Source of the DNA: Paramoeba atlantica
Lineage: Eukaryota; Discosea
Direction: 5' to 3'
DNA length: 64,000 bases
Assembly (NCBI GenBank): GCA_977017575.1
Contig: CDRNVI010000043.1
Coordinates: 372,001-436,000, forward strand
Shown here piece after piece: positions 37,936-47,036 of the stretch (position 1 is its first letter; every line of letters begins with the position of its first letter). Made by a program: the position numbers and the translations under genes. Below the pieces are notes generated by a model. The model was not told the origin of the DNA. It saw nothing but the letters and a program-made list of their open reading frames with translations, and ran no database searches.

Positions 37936-38254
37936 CCTTCAGGTACTCGCCACTTAGCACAAAGTCTATGCAAGTTATATGCAAGTTAATTCATGTAATT
38001 GATACGAAAATAGTCAATCTAAGTAAGATTTTTCAAAGAATATCAAATTTTTTAAAGTGCGTTTCCAGACGAGGAAGTGAAATACACTTACAACGTGTTA
38101 TCCTTTTTAAAATCGTATCAATAAAGTAATAAAGTGCACCTCCCATATGATGAGCAACCAATATCTCACAGCAGGCTGGATACATTTTGTGTCGCATAGC
38201 TGAGCGTAGCCTAGAATTCTATTCTACTTCACCCAAGTAAAAAAGCTGCACCTA
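37936..38254. other. Intergenic, no gene seen
   Basis: AT-rich. Duplicated ATGCAAGTTA phrase at about 37967-37988, immediately upstream of XPD. No gene. Confidence 0.4.
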
Positions 38255-38800
38255 TCAAGGTGCTGGGAGAGATTTAAACTCCTCTTGAAGCTGCTTCATA
38301 CGCTGATCGTGCTCCTGTTCTAGCTGCTCCTTCTCCTTCTCATCGGCATTTTGTAGAAGCTGTTGGTACATGTCAAGAGCCGCCTTGGTAACTTTCTCTG
38401 CATCTTCGTAATCATCAGCATAATACGTCGTTCCAGAACTCTCCCGGGAATCCTCGATCGCGGCTCTGGCCTCTTCGAAGGCAGCGTTCAGACTACGAAT
38501 ATCTGTAAAAAATTTATCGTGGTTTCCGTTCGAATAATCACGTCTGGTTACCATCGTAAGCGCACATCTTTGCAGTTGGCATGAACGCATGTTTCCCAAT
38601 GACCGAGAGACTGCACTGCGGGAATAAAAACGACAGTTCGAATTGAAGTCCATGTCATTTTTCCTTAAACATTGACCTCTTACGCTTGAAAACGTTTCTG
38701 TGAGTGTAGCAACCGTAACAGCTGATAAGTGAGATGTGTTCCGGGCGGTTGTCAAGCTCGCGAGCGAGCGACCAAGATAAATTTTATGGGTTAGCGACAT
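38255..38800 (-). CDS. Small conserved mitochondrial-type protein, function unknown
   Basis: The 181-aa protein begins with an 85-residue Arg/Ser-rich, low-acid presequence. The remaining part is a charged helical domain (LNAAFEEARAAIEDSRESSG, TTYYADDYEDAEKVTKAALD, MYQQLLQNADEKEKEQL, RMKQLQEEFKSLP). This domain, with its E-A-R..I-E-D/E and a Y..D/N.D..A..A core, resembles a plant/protist family of small mitochondrial proteins that I recall only as unnamed. No catalytic residues are visible. The presequence contains several possible later ATGs (for example at MDFNSNCRF or MVTRRDYSN). Confidence 0.55.
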   Translation of the reverse strand: MSLTHKIYLGRSLASLTTARNTSHLSAVTVATLTETFSSVRGQCLRKNDMDFNSNCRFYSRSAVSRSLGNMRSCQLQRCALTMVTRRDYSNGNHDKFFTDIRSLNAAFEEARAAIEDSRESSGTTYYADDYEDAEKVTKAALDMYQQLLQNADEKEKEQLEQEHDQRMKQLQEEFKSLPAP

Positions 38801-39260
38801 GCGAGAAAGTAACGAGCAAAAAAAATAATTACGGTTATACTAAGACACTTAATAGATTCATAAGGAGGAAATAGTTATAGTGTAACAAATTATGCTATGG
38901 CACACCGCCTTTGTTGCACTCTGTTTTAGTATCACTTTTTAAAAAGTATTGTGATCCATCACTCAAATAATATATCATAATATGCGCTCATCTGAACTTA
39001 TAGTATTCCTTACTTTTTGCTGCAGAATTCGAGCAATCTTTCTTTATGAGAAAAATCAAGCCTTGTCCTCATAAGTTTCAAATATAAAATCGTCATATTT
39101 CGAACCGTCTACCGATTTTCAAGCCGCCCAAAACAAAACAATTTTTATACTTTTCCAGTCATCCATTACATATCAAACCTATTTTTTATGTCTTAACATT
39201 TAAACCTTCAAATCAAAACCTTCTCCCCCCCCCACCCTGACCCCCCACCCCCTCTCCCTC
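38801..39260. other. Intergenic, no gene seen
   Basis: AT-rich to about 39200, then abruptly C-rich where the downstream Pro/Gly-rich gene ends. No gene or RNA recognised. Confidence 0.4.
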
Positions 39261-40775
39261 TCACGACCGCCCGTGGCCGTACGGCCCCGACATCGTCCCA
39301 AACGCACCATACCCCGGGTACACCCCCCCGGGCATCGGCACACCCACCCCATACGGCTGCGCGGGGTTCGCGGGGCCTCCCCCCGCGCCCTCCTGGGGGG
39401 GCTGCAACGGGGGGCCGTACCCCCCCGCCCCGACCCCGTACCCCCCCGCGAGCCCCGCGCTGGGCTCCGTGCCGTAGGGGTAGTACCCGAACCCCGGGGG
39501 GTAGCGCCCGGAGGGGGGCTCGGGGGCGACGACGTGGTGGGGGTACCCGGGCTGCCCGGGGTAGGGGCTGAGGGGTCCCGGACGGGCCCCGGTGGGGAGC
39601 ACGCCGCTGCCGGGGTAGGGCACGTTCAACGGGGAGGGGGAAGCGGCGGTGGCTGGGGGGGTGCCGCCTAGGGGAGCGGGGTAGCCGCGGGGTGCGAGAG
39701 CTGAGGGGTAGGCGGGGGTGCCGGGATGGAGGGAGGAGGGGGGGAGGGTGACGTAGCGGGGGGAGGCGGGGGTGGCGGAGGGGGGGACGACGCCGGGGAG
39801 GGGGTAGCCCGGTACCCGGGGAGAGGCGGAGGTGGGGGAGGAGGAGGAGGGGTAGGCGGAGGAGGGAGCGTAGGGCATGGGGAGGGCGCCACGGTGGGGG
39901 TGGGGGACTGCCGCGGTGTTCCACACCCCCGGGTGGTGGGTTGAGGGGGTGGGAGCGGGAGCGGAGGCTGTGAGGGTGTCGGAGGATAGGGCGGCGTAGC
40001 TACGTGGGGGGACGTACTTCCCTCGGGCGCTGTCGGTGGTGGATGCGGGGATGGGCTGCGGGGTGGGGTGAGATGGCACTTCGTCCTTGGCGAGAACGGG
40101 AGGAGCGGTGTAGGGTACGTGACCGCGGGTCGCGGTTTCTGCATCCGTTTTGAGGTCCGGTGTTCCAAGGGGCGAGGTTGTGTGGAAATCTTGCGAGAAA
40201 GTCGTCAAGGGGGCCGTGACGGCGTCCGGGGCAAAAGCCGCGGTGATGCGTTCCGAGTGCGTTTCCTCACTTTGGAGAGGAATGGCTGTCTCCATGAAAG
40301 TACCGAAGCTGTACGTTCCAGAGACCTGACGCTCCGCTAAGGGTTCTAAGACCAACGGGGAAATTTGATGGCTGTAAGCAACGTGTCTGGGTAACGGGGA
40401 GGGTACAATTTGGATCGTGTTTTCTTCAGCCGATCCGACGCGCCGTTCTACTGCGTCTTTTCCTTGAGCTTCCTGCAATACATCAGTTTTTGCGATATGC
40501 TCCACGATTGGTATGGTTTTCAGTGCGGGGACACTGACCTGCGATGCAGTTGGGGGACGTACGGCTTTTTCATCCTGTGCAGGACCTTTGGGTGGCGAGG
40601 ACGGCTTGATTATAGTGTTGTCTTGAATTTTACTCGTCGGAGCTGATTCAGTGGAAGCCGTTTTCACAATTGAACATTTCGCGCGGACACGTTCCGAAAA
40701 TGACATGCCATCTTGGACCCTAGAAAAAGAACCACCCCAAGCTCCAAAAGCTTTAGTAGTTGCAGTTGGCGTCAT
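39261..40775 (-). CDS. Pro/Gly/Tyr-rich low-complexity protein, 504 aa
   Basis: The N-terminus (AFGAWGGSFSRVQDGMSFSE) may be a short conserved motif. Residues 30-240 are Thr/Ser/Ala/Pro-rich; 270-504 carry many PGY/YPxG-type units (PGYPLPGVV, YPPGFGYYPYG, GGYGVGAGGYGPP), as in proteins that phase-separate with RNA. The C-terminal DNA (about 39230-40060) is extremely GC-rich with a strong C/G skew between strands, opening 100- to 240-codon frames in every reading; only this one has an ATG, normal N-terminal composition and a stop in the usual place. Possibly an RNA-binding or ESCRT/Sec31-like adaptor; no family recognised. Confidence 0.65.
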   Translation of the reverse strand: MTPTATTKAFGAWGGSFSRVQDGMSFSERVRAKCSIVKTASTESAPTSKIQDNTIIKPSSPPKGPAQDEKAVRPPTASQVSVPALKTIPIVEHIAKTDVLQEAQGKDAVERRVGSAEENTIQIVPSPLPRHVAYSHQISPLVLEPLAERQVSGTYSFGTFMETAIPLQSEETHSERITAAFAPDAVTAPLTTFSQDFHTTSPLGTPDLKTDAETATRGHVPYTAPPVLAKDEVPSHPTPQPIPASTTDSARGKYVPPRSYAALSSDTLTASAPAPTPSTHHPGVWNTAAVPHPHRGALPMPYAPSSAYPSSSSPTSASPRVPGYPLPGVVPPSATPASPRYVTLPPSSLHPGTPAYPSALAPRGYPAPLGGTPPATAASPSPLNVPYPGSGVLPTGARPGPLSPYPGQPGYPHHVVAPEPPSGRYPPGFGYYPYGTEPSAGLAGGYGVGAGGYGPPLQPPQEGAGGGPANPAQPYGVGVPMPGGVYPGYGAFGTMSGPYGHGRS

Positions 40776-41232
40776 GGCAGTTTGTTGGCCAAGCGCAGAG
40801 GGTGGTAAGCTAATTCTGGAACACTTTTGGTAACAGAAAATACAAAATAAACTCTTCAGCTAGATAATAGAGTGGAGTAAACTGCTCGTCAATGCTAGTA
40901 ACAAATATTTTGCTGAGCGTAAATTATTTTACTGTTGAACCTATTCAATACAGCGCTGTGCAACGTGGCGCACATCTCGAAAAAACGTCTTTCTAAAATA
41001 GCTCATTTTATTATAGTTATCATAAAGTGTAGTCTACAATTGTGAGCCATCATAATTGTTGAGCCCAACCGTAACTTTTATCTATTTGATCTTTCGATAT
41101 TTAAGAATTGGATTCCCTAGAATAGATTACTTTTTCATGCTATACTGTATATTGAAGGTTCTGGTAAAATATTTTCGGACGCTCATTGAACTATGGATGG
41201 TGAAGCTGGGGCATTTTCGTTTTACAGTAAGG
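40776..41232. other. Intergenic, no gene seen
   Basis: AT-rich. No coding frame with a proper start, RNA gene or repeat. Confidence 0.4.
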
Positions 41233-42291
41233 CTACTGTTGTTTGCATTCCTTTTCGGGAGCTCCTTCTTTGTCGTTTGAAGTGTCTTTACTCGGGTCGA
41301 ATTTCGGTAGGCTAGTTGCATCATCAGGTCGAAAAATAACAGTGCCATCACCAGTGAACTGGCATCGACGCCCAGTAAAGTAATCCACCGCATGCGGTAT
41401 AATGTTGTTTTTGATTTCGCTACCAAGATCATAATCGTAATCAATTTCCGTTTCAAGTTGCTCGTATTCATCGTCTGAAATGTCTTCATCGCTGTCGATC
41501 ATGTCATCTTCTTGCGGTATGCGTGGCGGGTCAAAAAAGTTGAAAAAGGAATCGCACTTTTCTTCTTTTTCAACAACACGCGTCGTTTTCTTCGTCTTGT
41601 GTCTCTGCGTTTTCTTCTTTATTTGGACAGTGAGATTAGTAGAGCGATCAAGCCAGTCGATCTTTGTTCCTTTAGAGTTCGAAAGCACGCTCTCTCCATC
41701 TTCCAATTCCTTGTAATACGTCTTTGTTAACTTAACATTCTTAAAAAAAGGATTTGGCCGAAAGCCAAAATGCAGCTCGAAACCCTTTTCCGGGTTTTTC
41801 TCCAGGTAACAAACTGAAACATTTTCTAAATATTCCAATGCTGGTTTATCTTTGTCTTGAATATACTCGCGTAGCACATCACTTGATATCAGAGCATTGA
41901 TCCAAAAATTAGGGATCCCCTTCGCAACGCTAGTATCCTCTTGCGCGGTATTTTCTTCGACGGATTCATCGACTTCTAACAAAGCCTTTCCGCGGAGGAT
42001 TAGATCATCTGAAGGTTTCTCGTCACCCATGACAATGCGCCCTCGTTCTTCGTATGGTGCACGACAACATTCATCACATTTCATCTCAATTTCTCGTATT
42101 TTTCTATTGTATTCGTTCCGGAGATCCTGTATAGCTTTGTAGTTAGCTTTTAATGCATAGACAGTCCGCCGTTGAGGTATCGTCAATTGAGTGAGAATAG
42201 TCATTGTGTCTTCCCCTTCGCTCATCATTTCATCCATTTCATCGTACTCTTCAGAGCTGCTGCTGGTCTCCTCTCTAATTCGCATCGGCAT
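41233..42291 (-). CDS. NAP1: Nucleosome assembly protein (NAP1/SET family)
   Basis: The 352-aa protein has an acidic N-terminus, a long dimerisation helix (TVYALKANYKAIQDLRNEYN) and the NAP core: GIPNFWINALISSDVLREYI, KGFELHFGFRPNPFF, VKLTKTYYKELED, GTKIDWLDRSTNLTVQIKKK, then SFFNFFDPPRIP, the accessory helices and an acidic SDEDISDDEYEQLETEID stretch, ending DYFTGRRC. It is a histone H2A-H2B chaperone. The last 50 residues (FTGDGTVIFRPDD and on) extend beyond the usual acidic tail and are partly polar. Length normal. Confidence 0.94.
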   Translation of the reverse strand: MPMRIREETSSSSEEYDEMDEMMSEGEDTMTILTQLTIPQRRTVYALKANYKAIQDLRNEYNRKIREIEMKCDECCRAPYEERGRIVMGDEKPSDDLILRGKALLEVDESVEENTAQEDTSVAKGIPNFWINALISSDVLREYIQDKDKPALEYLENVSVCYLEKNPEKGFELHFGFRPNPFFKNVKLTKTYYKELEDGESVLSNSKGTKIDWLDRSTNLTVQIKKKTQRHKTKKTTRVVEKEEKCDSFFNFFDPPRIPQEDDMIDSDEDISDDEYEQLETEIDYDYDLGSEIKNNIIPHAVDYFTGRRCQFTGDGTVIFRPDDATSLPKFDPSKDTSNDKEGAPEKECKQQ

Positions 42292-42618
42292 TGCGTTGAT
42301 GTTAGGATGATACTATATATATTGCTAAATCGAAAATTTTAATACTACTGCAGCATAAATGAGGTATCCATGAATGTGCACAAGCTTGCGCATGTACAGT
42401 ACGCTAAAAAGAAAAACCAATTTGAAACAAGTGTCAAACTTCACCTAAATCGCTTGCATATAAGATTTCTGATAAAACACCCTTGAAAGCACAAATTGCA
42501 ACTACCCCAGAGATAAACGCATTTAATATCTGAAACTCCTTTACTTAAAGATTTCAATGTCATGGAAAAACGTCAAGAAATTTGCTGAATTTGTTACTTG
42601 TTAAGACCGAACCAGTTA
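42292..42618. other. Intergenic, no gene seen
   Basis: AT-rich, upstream of the NAP gene. No feature recognised. Confidence 0.4.
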
Positions 42619-44235
42619 TTACTGGGAAGCGCCGCGGCGACCTGCCTTCATAATCTCATCGACTAACAAAAGCTGCGAAGTTATTACCGCAGCTGCGTTT
42701 ACGAGTGCTCCTTTCACCGCAACATTGTCCCATATTCCTGCTTCCGTCGGATTAATAATGTTCCCACTGTTTACGTCCAACCCCACATACGTACTCTTCT
42801 CATTGGTTTCGAAGTCTCTAGCGTGCGCACTTTGCAATTCTATGAGGCTACCTTGGGCATCCAGTCCACTATTCTCTGCCAAAACCTTGGGAATAACTAA
42901 AAGGGCATCTGCAAAGGCACGTACACCAATCTTCTTCTTCCCATGCACGTTATCTGCTAGCTTCGTTAAGTGATGGTGACATGCAATTTCGAATGCCCCT
43001 GCTCCCGGAATGAGCGATTCGTCTTCAAGAGTATTCTTTAAACTCCGCAGACCGTCGCGAAGTGCATCCTTGACCTGTTCAATCGTATGATTGTTCGGAC
43101 CCTTCACTAGCAATGTGCCGGAGCGACACGACCGGACATCTTCCACGAATGTGTACTTTTCCTCGCCAAGAGTTTGCTCATGCACAAGCCCTGCGTAGCC
43201 CAAGACATCGGTAGTAAGGTTATCAAGTCCGCTAATTGCTTCACCACCGCAGGCACGCACGAGTCGCTCCATGTTACGCCTCTTTGCCCGGCGCAATGCC
43301 AGAATATTTTCCCCTGCCAGCATGTCGAGCGAAGGTGGATCAATGCCTTTCTGGTTAATTACAACCAAGTTTTTACCACACTTTCGTTTTAAGTCAATAA
43401 TTTGCTGAACCCTGTCATCAACAACCTTGCGCTCCGCTTTAGCCAGTGTTTCCTTCTTTAAAGGATCATCGTAATAGAAGTTCGCTCCCAGCTCAGAATT
43501 TTCATACTCAAGAGATACATTACATATTAAAATGTAAGTGTCCTCTACGCGCTTGGGCATGGCTTCGTGGCGGGCTCCGTGATCCAGCACAAGTCCATGA
43601 ATAAAAGACGTGTCCGTGGCCATTCGATGTTTCATGTGCATAATTTCAATCATATTCAAATCAATTTCACCGCCCTCTTCCCTGATTGTCTCTACCGCAT
43701 CGACCAATGCAACCGAGAGCTGTTGCGCAAATGCTTTACCGATTTTGGTACCAAGAGAGGTAAGCGCCACGTGGTGCATGATTTCTCTAGTCTTCGATGA
43801 TTCCTTTAGAAAAACCTCAACACTAAACTCCTTTATAAATTCTGTGGCAGCCTGTCGGGCGATGTCAATGCCCTCAGTAAGGATTCTGGGGTGCATCCCT
43901 TCCTGGAGGAATCTTTCGCACTGTCGGAGAAGTTCACCGATTAGAAGCACTGTACTTGTAGTCCCATCCCCCGTAATGTCGTCATTCGCAGTTGCTGCAC
44001 GCGCAATCATAATGGCGGTTGGATGTTGGATTTGCATCTCGGTCAGGAGAACATTTCCGTCCTTCGTAAGCTTTATTTGACCAGCTCCTCCGACCAGCAT
44101 TTTGAGAGTTCCCTTCGGCCCGAGGTTGCTCTTTAATACTTCATACAGTCCTCGAGCCGCAGATAAGTTGATTGCTAGGGCAGAAGCCTTGTTTGCGGCG
44201 ACCCCACCTTGATTTAAATATGACAAGCTTTGCAT
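42619..44235 (-). CDS. CCT6: T-complex protein 1 subunit zeta
   Basis: The 538-aa group II chaperonin subunit is complete. It starts MQSLSYLNQGGVAANKASAL (the zeta-type SLNPNAEVxRAQAAL equivalent) and has NLGPKGTLKMLV, TKDGNVLLTEMQIQHPTA, DDITGDGTTSTVLLIGELL (the catalytic-Asp ATP site) and LDNLTTDVLGYAGLV. It ends near VALVNAAAVITSQLLLVDEIM, with the ATPase lid GAGAFEIACHHHL present. The GDGTT motif is intact. CCT folds actin, tubulin and WD40 proteins in the cytosol; zeta is one of eight paralogous subunits. A T-rich leader lies before the ATG. Confidence 0.96.
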   Translation of the reverse strand: MQSLSYLNQGGVAANKASALAINLSAARGLYEVLKSNLGPKGTLKMLVGGAGQIKLTKDGNVLLTEMQIQHPTAIMIARAATANDDITGDGTTSTVLLIGELLRQCERFLQEGMHPRILTEGIDIARQAATEFIKEFSVEVFLKESSKTREIMHHVALTSLGTKIGKAFAQQLSVALVDAVETIREEGGEIDLNMIEIMHMKHRMATDTSFIHGLVLDHGARHEAMPKRVEDTYILICNVSLEYENSELGANFYYDDPLKKETLAKAERKVVDDRVQQIIDLKRKCGKNLVVINQKGIDPPSLDMLAGENILALRRAKRRNMERLVRACGGEAISGLDNLTTDVLGYAGLVHEQTLGEEKYTFVEDVRSCRSGTLLVKGPNNHTIEQVKDALRDGLRSLKNTLEDESLIPGAGAFEIACHHHLTKLADNVHGKKKIGVRAFADALLVIPKVLAENSGLDAQGSLIELQSAHARDFETNEKSTYVGLDVNSGNIINPTEAGIWDNVAVKGALVNAAAVITSQLLLVDEIMKAGRRGASQ

Positions 44236-44386
44236 TTAATAAATTTACAATAGTAGGAAATGATACATGCAAAAAGTGATGAAACGATAGTTAAAAGTGA
44301 CACAGAGAATGATAAACGCTAGAAACTACATACTACATAGACGTAATACACGTAGACTGTAAAAACAAGATAATAACAAACATGGG

Positions 44387-44851
44387 TCAGACGCTTTCCG
44401 ACTTCTCGTTGAACACATGAAATAGATCATGTAAATCTTGATCATTTAAAGGAGCATGCCTAACTTTCTCCAATAAATGAAGTATTCGAACTAACCACCT
44501 TTGTCGTATTTCAAAGTCTCTATCTTCATTACGTCGATGTTCTTCTTGCCGTTGCGCATAGGGTTTGAGAAAATAATTTATTTCGTAATGAAGTCTCAAG
44601 TTGTAAAGAGTAAGTGCTGTAAAAGCCGCAATCCACAAAATAAATCTAAACTTCGTATATCGGCGTTGGTACTCTATGTCTACCTCACGTAGCAAATAAG
44701 GTGCAAGTTGTGGGTCTCGTCGGGCAAACACGTCTAGCTGACGACCGATAACGCCTTCCTTCGTAGATGTATTAAGAAACGGGCGTCGGGCAGCACTCAG
44801 TACTGCGACGCTGCCTATTCGCCAAGGCAGTATTCTTTTCCGAACAATCAT
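44387..44851 (-). CDS. Small membrane protein, probably mitochondrial
   Basis: The 154-aa protein starts MIVRKRILPWRIGSVAVLSA, basic and apt as a targeting peptide. A single membrane helix lies near residues 68-87 (FRFILWIAAFTALTLYNLRL), followed by a charged C-terminal helix (RQEEHRRNEDRDFEIRQRWL, VRILHLLEKVRHAPLND). The topology suits an inner-membrane assembly factor. I cannot name a family. Confidence 0.5.
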   Translation of the reverse strand: MIVRKRILPWRIGSVAVLSAARRPFLNTSTKEGVIGRQLDVFARRDPQLAPYLLREVDIEYQRRYTKFRFILWIAAFTALTLYNLRLHYEINYFLKPYAQRQEEHRRNEDRDFEIRQRWLVRILHLLEKVRHAPLNDQDLHDLFHVFNEKSESV

Positions 44852-45054
44852 GCAAGCGCCAAGGAAACTTGAATATCTAAAGTGTTCTAATTTTGATGAA
44901 AAGTAGGCAGAAATGTTTTACACGTAAAAAAATGGTAGAATTGTGTAGGTAATTTTTTCTTCGTACGTCAAAGAACTTACATAATTTCATGAACAATAAG
45001 AGGTATGGGAGTGACGTGTACAGCATTGATAAAGTGTGATCTAAAGTCGGCGAT

Positions 45055-45301
45055 CTAGTCATTTACCGAACCATCTGCATTATATTCAAGCTTATTCTCA
45101 ATGTAAGAGTTCCGAATTCGTGATCTTTCTTGCAAGGTCTCGTATTGCGCCCTAGTGCCTTCTGTGTTTCCTATTTTCTCGATGAATTAACTCATTCCGC
45201 ACAATGTGAAAAACAGCTGTGAGCGTAATCCCGGCGAATACAAGATCTCTTCCTCGTGACTGAATGAAGTTTTGCAGTCGATTCCTAACTTGCTGAAACA
45301 T
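45055..45301 (-). CDS. Candidate small membrane-protein gene with a possible 40-nt intron
   Basis: ATG at 45301 opens MFQQVRNRLQNFIQSRGRDL, then VFAGITLTAVFHIVRNE, a basic stretch plus one membrane helix, typical of tiny mitochondrial proteins. Without splicing the frame stops after 49 codons (stop at 45152-45154). Removing a 40-nt GT...AG segment (GTTAATTC to CACTAG) joins ...VRNE to AQYETLQERSRIRNSYIENK and LEYNADGSVND, giving about 68 residues and a stop at 45055. The shifted part looks coding, so splicing or a sequence error is likely. I cannot name the product; size and shape fit an oxidase or ATP synthase assembly subunit. Confidence 0.45.
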
Positions 45302-45699
45302 GAAAATATGCCAAAAAGGATGAAAAACTAGTTTGAGTGTCAGGATATTGGAGATTTTTTGAAGATTTGCGCCTTCATGAACGCCGGTCTATGTGTGTAC
45401 CTTGTATAGATTGTGTAATGTGTGAATAATAAAATAATCTTTCTGTATCACCACTACGTTTAGGACTTTAGAAGTATGTTTGATTACATTGTTTGTTCAC
45501 ACAAATCACCGGAGCCTGCGCAGAGAGTATGCTACTTCAAAACGGCTGTCCGATTTGCTTGGAAAGAGGAACCCTGTACTGTACTCTTTAGAATTTTTGA
45601 TATTCACAGATGTATGGTACGATGTACAATGTATGTATAAAACAACTACACCTATATCTAGCACACATTCAGCATGACAAAGACAAGAACCTTTCATTT
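45302..45699. other. Intergenic, no gene seen
   Basis: AT-rich, with short frames that have no coding character. Nothing recognised. Confidence 0.4.
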
Positions 45700-46881
45700 T
45701 CAAAGCACCTTATCACTGGTGACCCCTTGCTCGTTGTTCTGAACCCCACCGTAGTCGACGTAAAACCACGTCTTCGGGGTGTGACTCGTTACCTTACCGT
45801 ATTTATCCAACTGTCCAGCGGCAATCAGCTTTCGCTTCTCCAGCGCCTGAGGCCCGAGACCCCAGCGTCGGGGATACACATTGCGATCCATAATCACTCG
45901 TTTCAACACGGCAACAATCCCATACTCCGCGGAAGCCACTTGCGAGGCAGTCATTTGCGCCACCCCCAAAGCAACGGCCTCTCCTTTTGACGTCAACAGC
46001 ACGATCACCTGGGAGACATCAATCCCGTTGTCATAGCGCAACACGCCCTGGACCATCAGCTTAGCGCCGTAGCACAGCGCGTTAACTGTCGTGTCCTTCA
46101 CCACGACCCGTTTATGCCGCGTAAGTATGGACTCGCACGGGGAGATCACCTGCCGCAGATACCACTCCTCGGCCTTCGTGTGGTACAGCCAGGCAGCGTC
46201 CATCACGTCATGCATTGTCACCAGATTGTCCTGCTCCGTTACGCTGCCGGTCCGGGAGCGCCGCAGCTCCTCCATGTGGGCCCCCACCCCGAGCAGCAGG
46301 CCGAGATGGACACACAGCGTCCGCACGTACGTCCCCGCCTCGCAGTCCACACGAAAGATGGCAAGATTTCGCTTCTTGTCGTACTCAATAAGTTGATTTT
46401 CGTATATCGTTCGGATACGAAGTTGCCTTTTCACGGCAGACTGTACGGGAGGGCGTTGGAAAAGTGCCCCGGTGAGTGTGTCGAGGGCGTGGAGCAACGA
46501 TCGTTTCCCACCGGGCAGGGCTCCGTGAAGTTTGAGTACAGCCATGTATTCTTTGCCCGCATTTTGTTGCGACTTCACTAAACGAGTGGCGCGATTCAAA
46601 CACACAATCAGATTTCCTGTAACTTTGGGGTCCAGTGTGCCACTGTGTCCCGTTTTTTCACACCGCAGGATGCGTTTAATCCAACTCACGACCTCATGGC
46701 TGCTGGGGTTGGAAGGTTTGTCGAGGTTTAGCATGCCGTAGTTGATGTACTCGCGGATAGGACGTGTTTCTGGGGTCCAGCCTGCTTCAATGGCGACGAA
46801 ATTTCTAGCTTTCACATTCATCGACTCATAATCGTACAAGAGGCGGGAGGAAAATTTCACCTCCTCAGGCGTGTCAGACAT
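45700..46881 (-). CDS. CBF5: H/ACA RNP pseudouridine synthase CBF5/dyskerin
   Basis: The 393-aa protein has the DKCLD start ([43 protein letters not shown]) with catalytic Asp 84 in [10 protein letters not shown]. TruB blocks are [40 protein letters not shown] and [25 protein letters not shown] domain ([20 protein letters not shown], then [10 protein letters not shown]) ends near [12 protein letters not shown]. It guides rRNA and snRNA pseudouridylation with H/ACA guides in the nucleolus. The Lys-rich C-terminal tail of animal and plant dyskerin is absent; archaeal and many protist forms also lack it. GC is higher than average along most of the gene. Confidence 0.97.
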   Translation of the reverse strand: MSDTPEEVKFSSRLLYDYESMNVKARNFVAIEAGWTPETRPIREYINYGMLNLDKPSNPSSHEVVSWIKRILRCEKTGHSGTLDPKVTGNLIVCLNRATRLVKSQQNAGKEYMAVLKLHGALPGGKRSLLHALDTLTGALFQRPPVQSAVKRQLRIRTIYENQLIEYDKKRNLAIFRVDCEAGTYVRTLCVHLGLLLGVGAHMEELRRSRTGSVTEQDNLVTMHDVMDAAWLYHTKAEEWYLRQVISPCESILTRHKRVVVKDTTVNALCYGAKLMVQGVLRYDNGIDVSQVIVLLTSKGEAVALGVAQMTASQVASAEYGIVAVLKRVIMDRNVYPRRWGLGPQALEKRKLIAAGQLDKYGKVTSHTPKTWFYVDYGGVQNNEQGVTSDKVL

Positions 46882-47036
46882 TTTTAGAAGAACAGTATGT
46901 CTTATCTCTAGTCAGTAGCTTACTGATCGAAATATTTACTAAACCTGGGACGACGATGCCAGAAAAGATTATTGTTGCATGTTGATAACCAATAACATTG
47001 TTTACAAGTTTAATGACAAGAGGATACCTTTCGTCT

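Noticed and set aside
39208-39924. Frames of 130-240 codons on both strands in the GC-rich block
   Set aside because: Open only because of extreme C/G composition; Pro/Arg or Gly runs, no proper start, overlapped by the chosen 504-aa frame.
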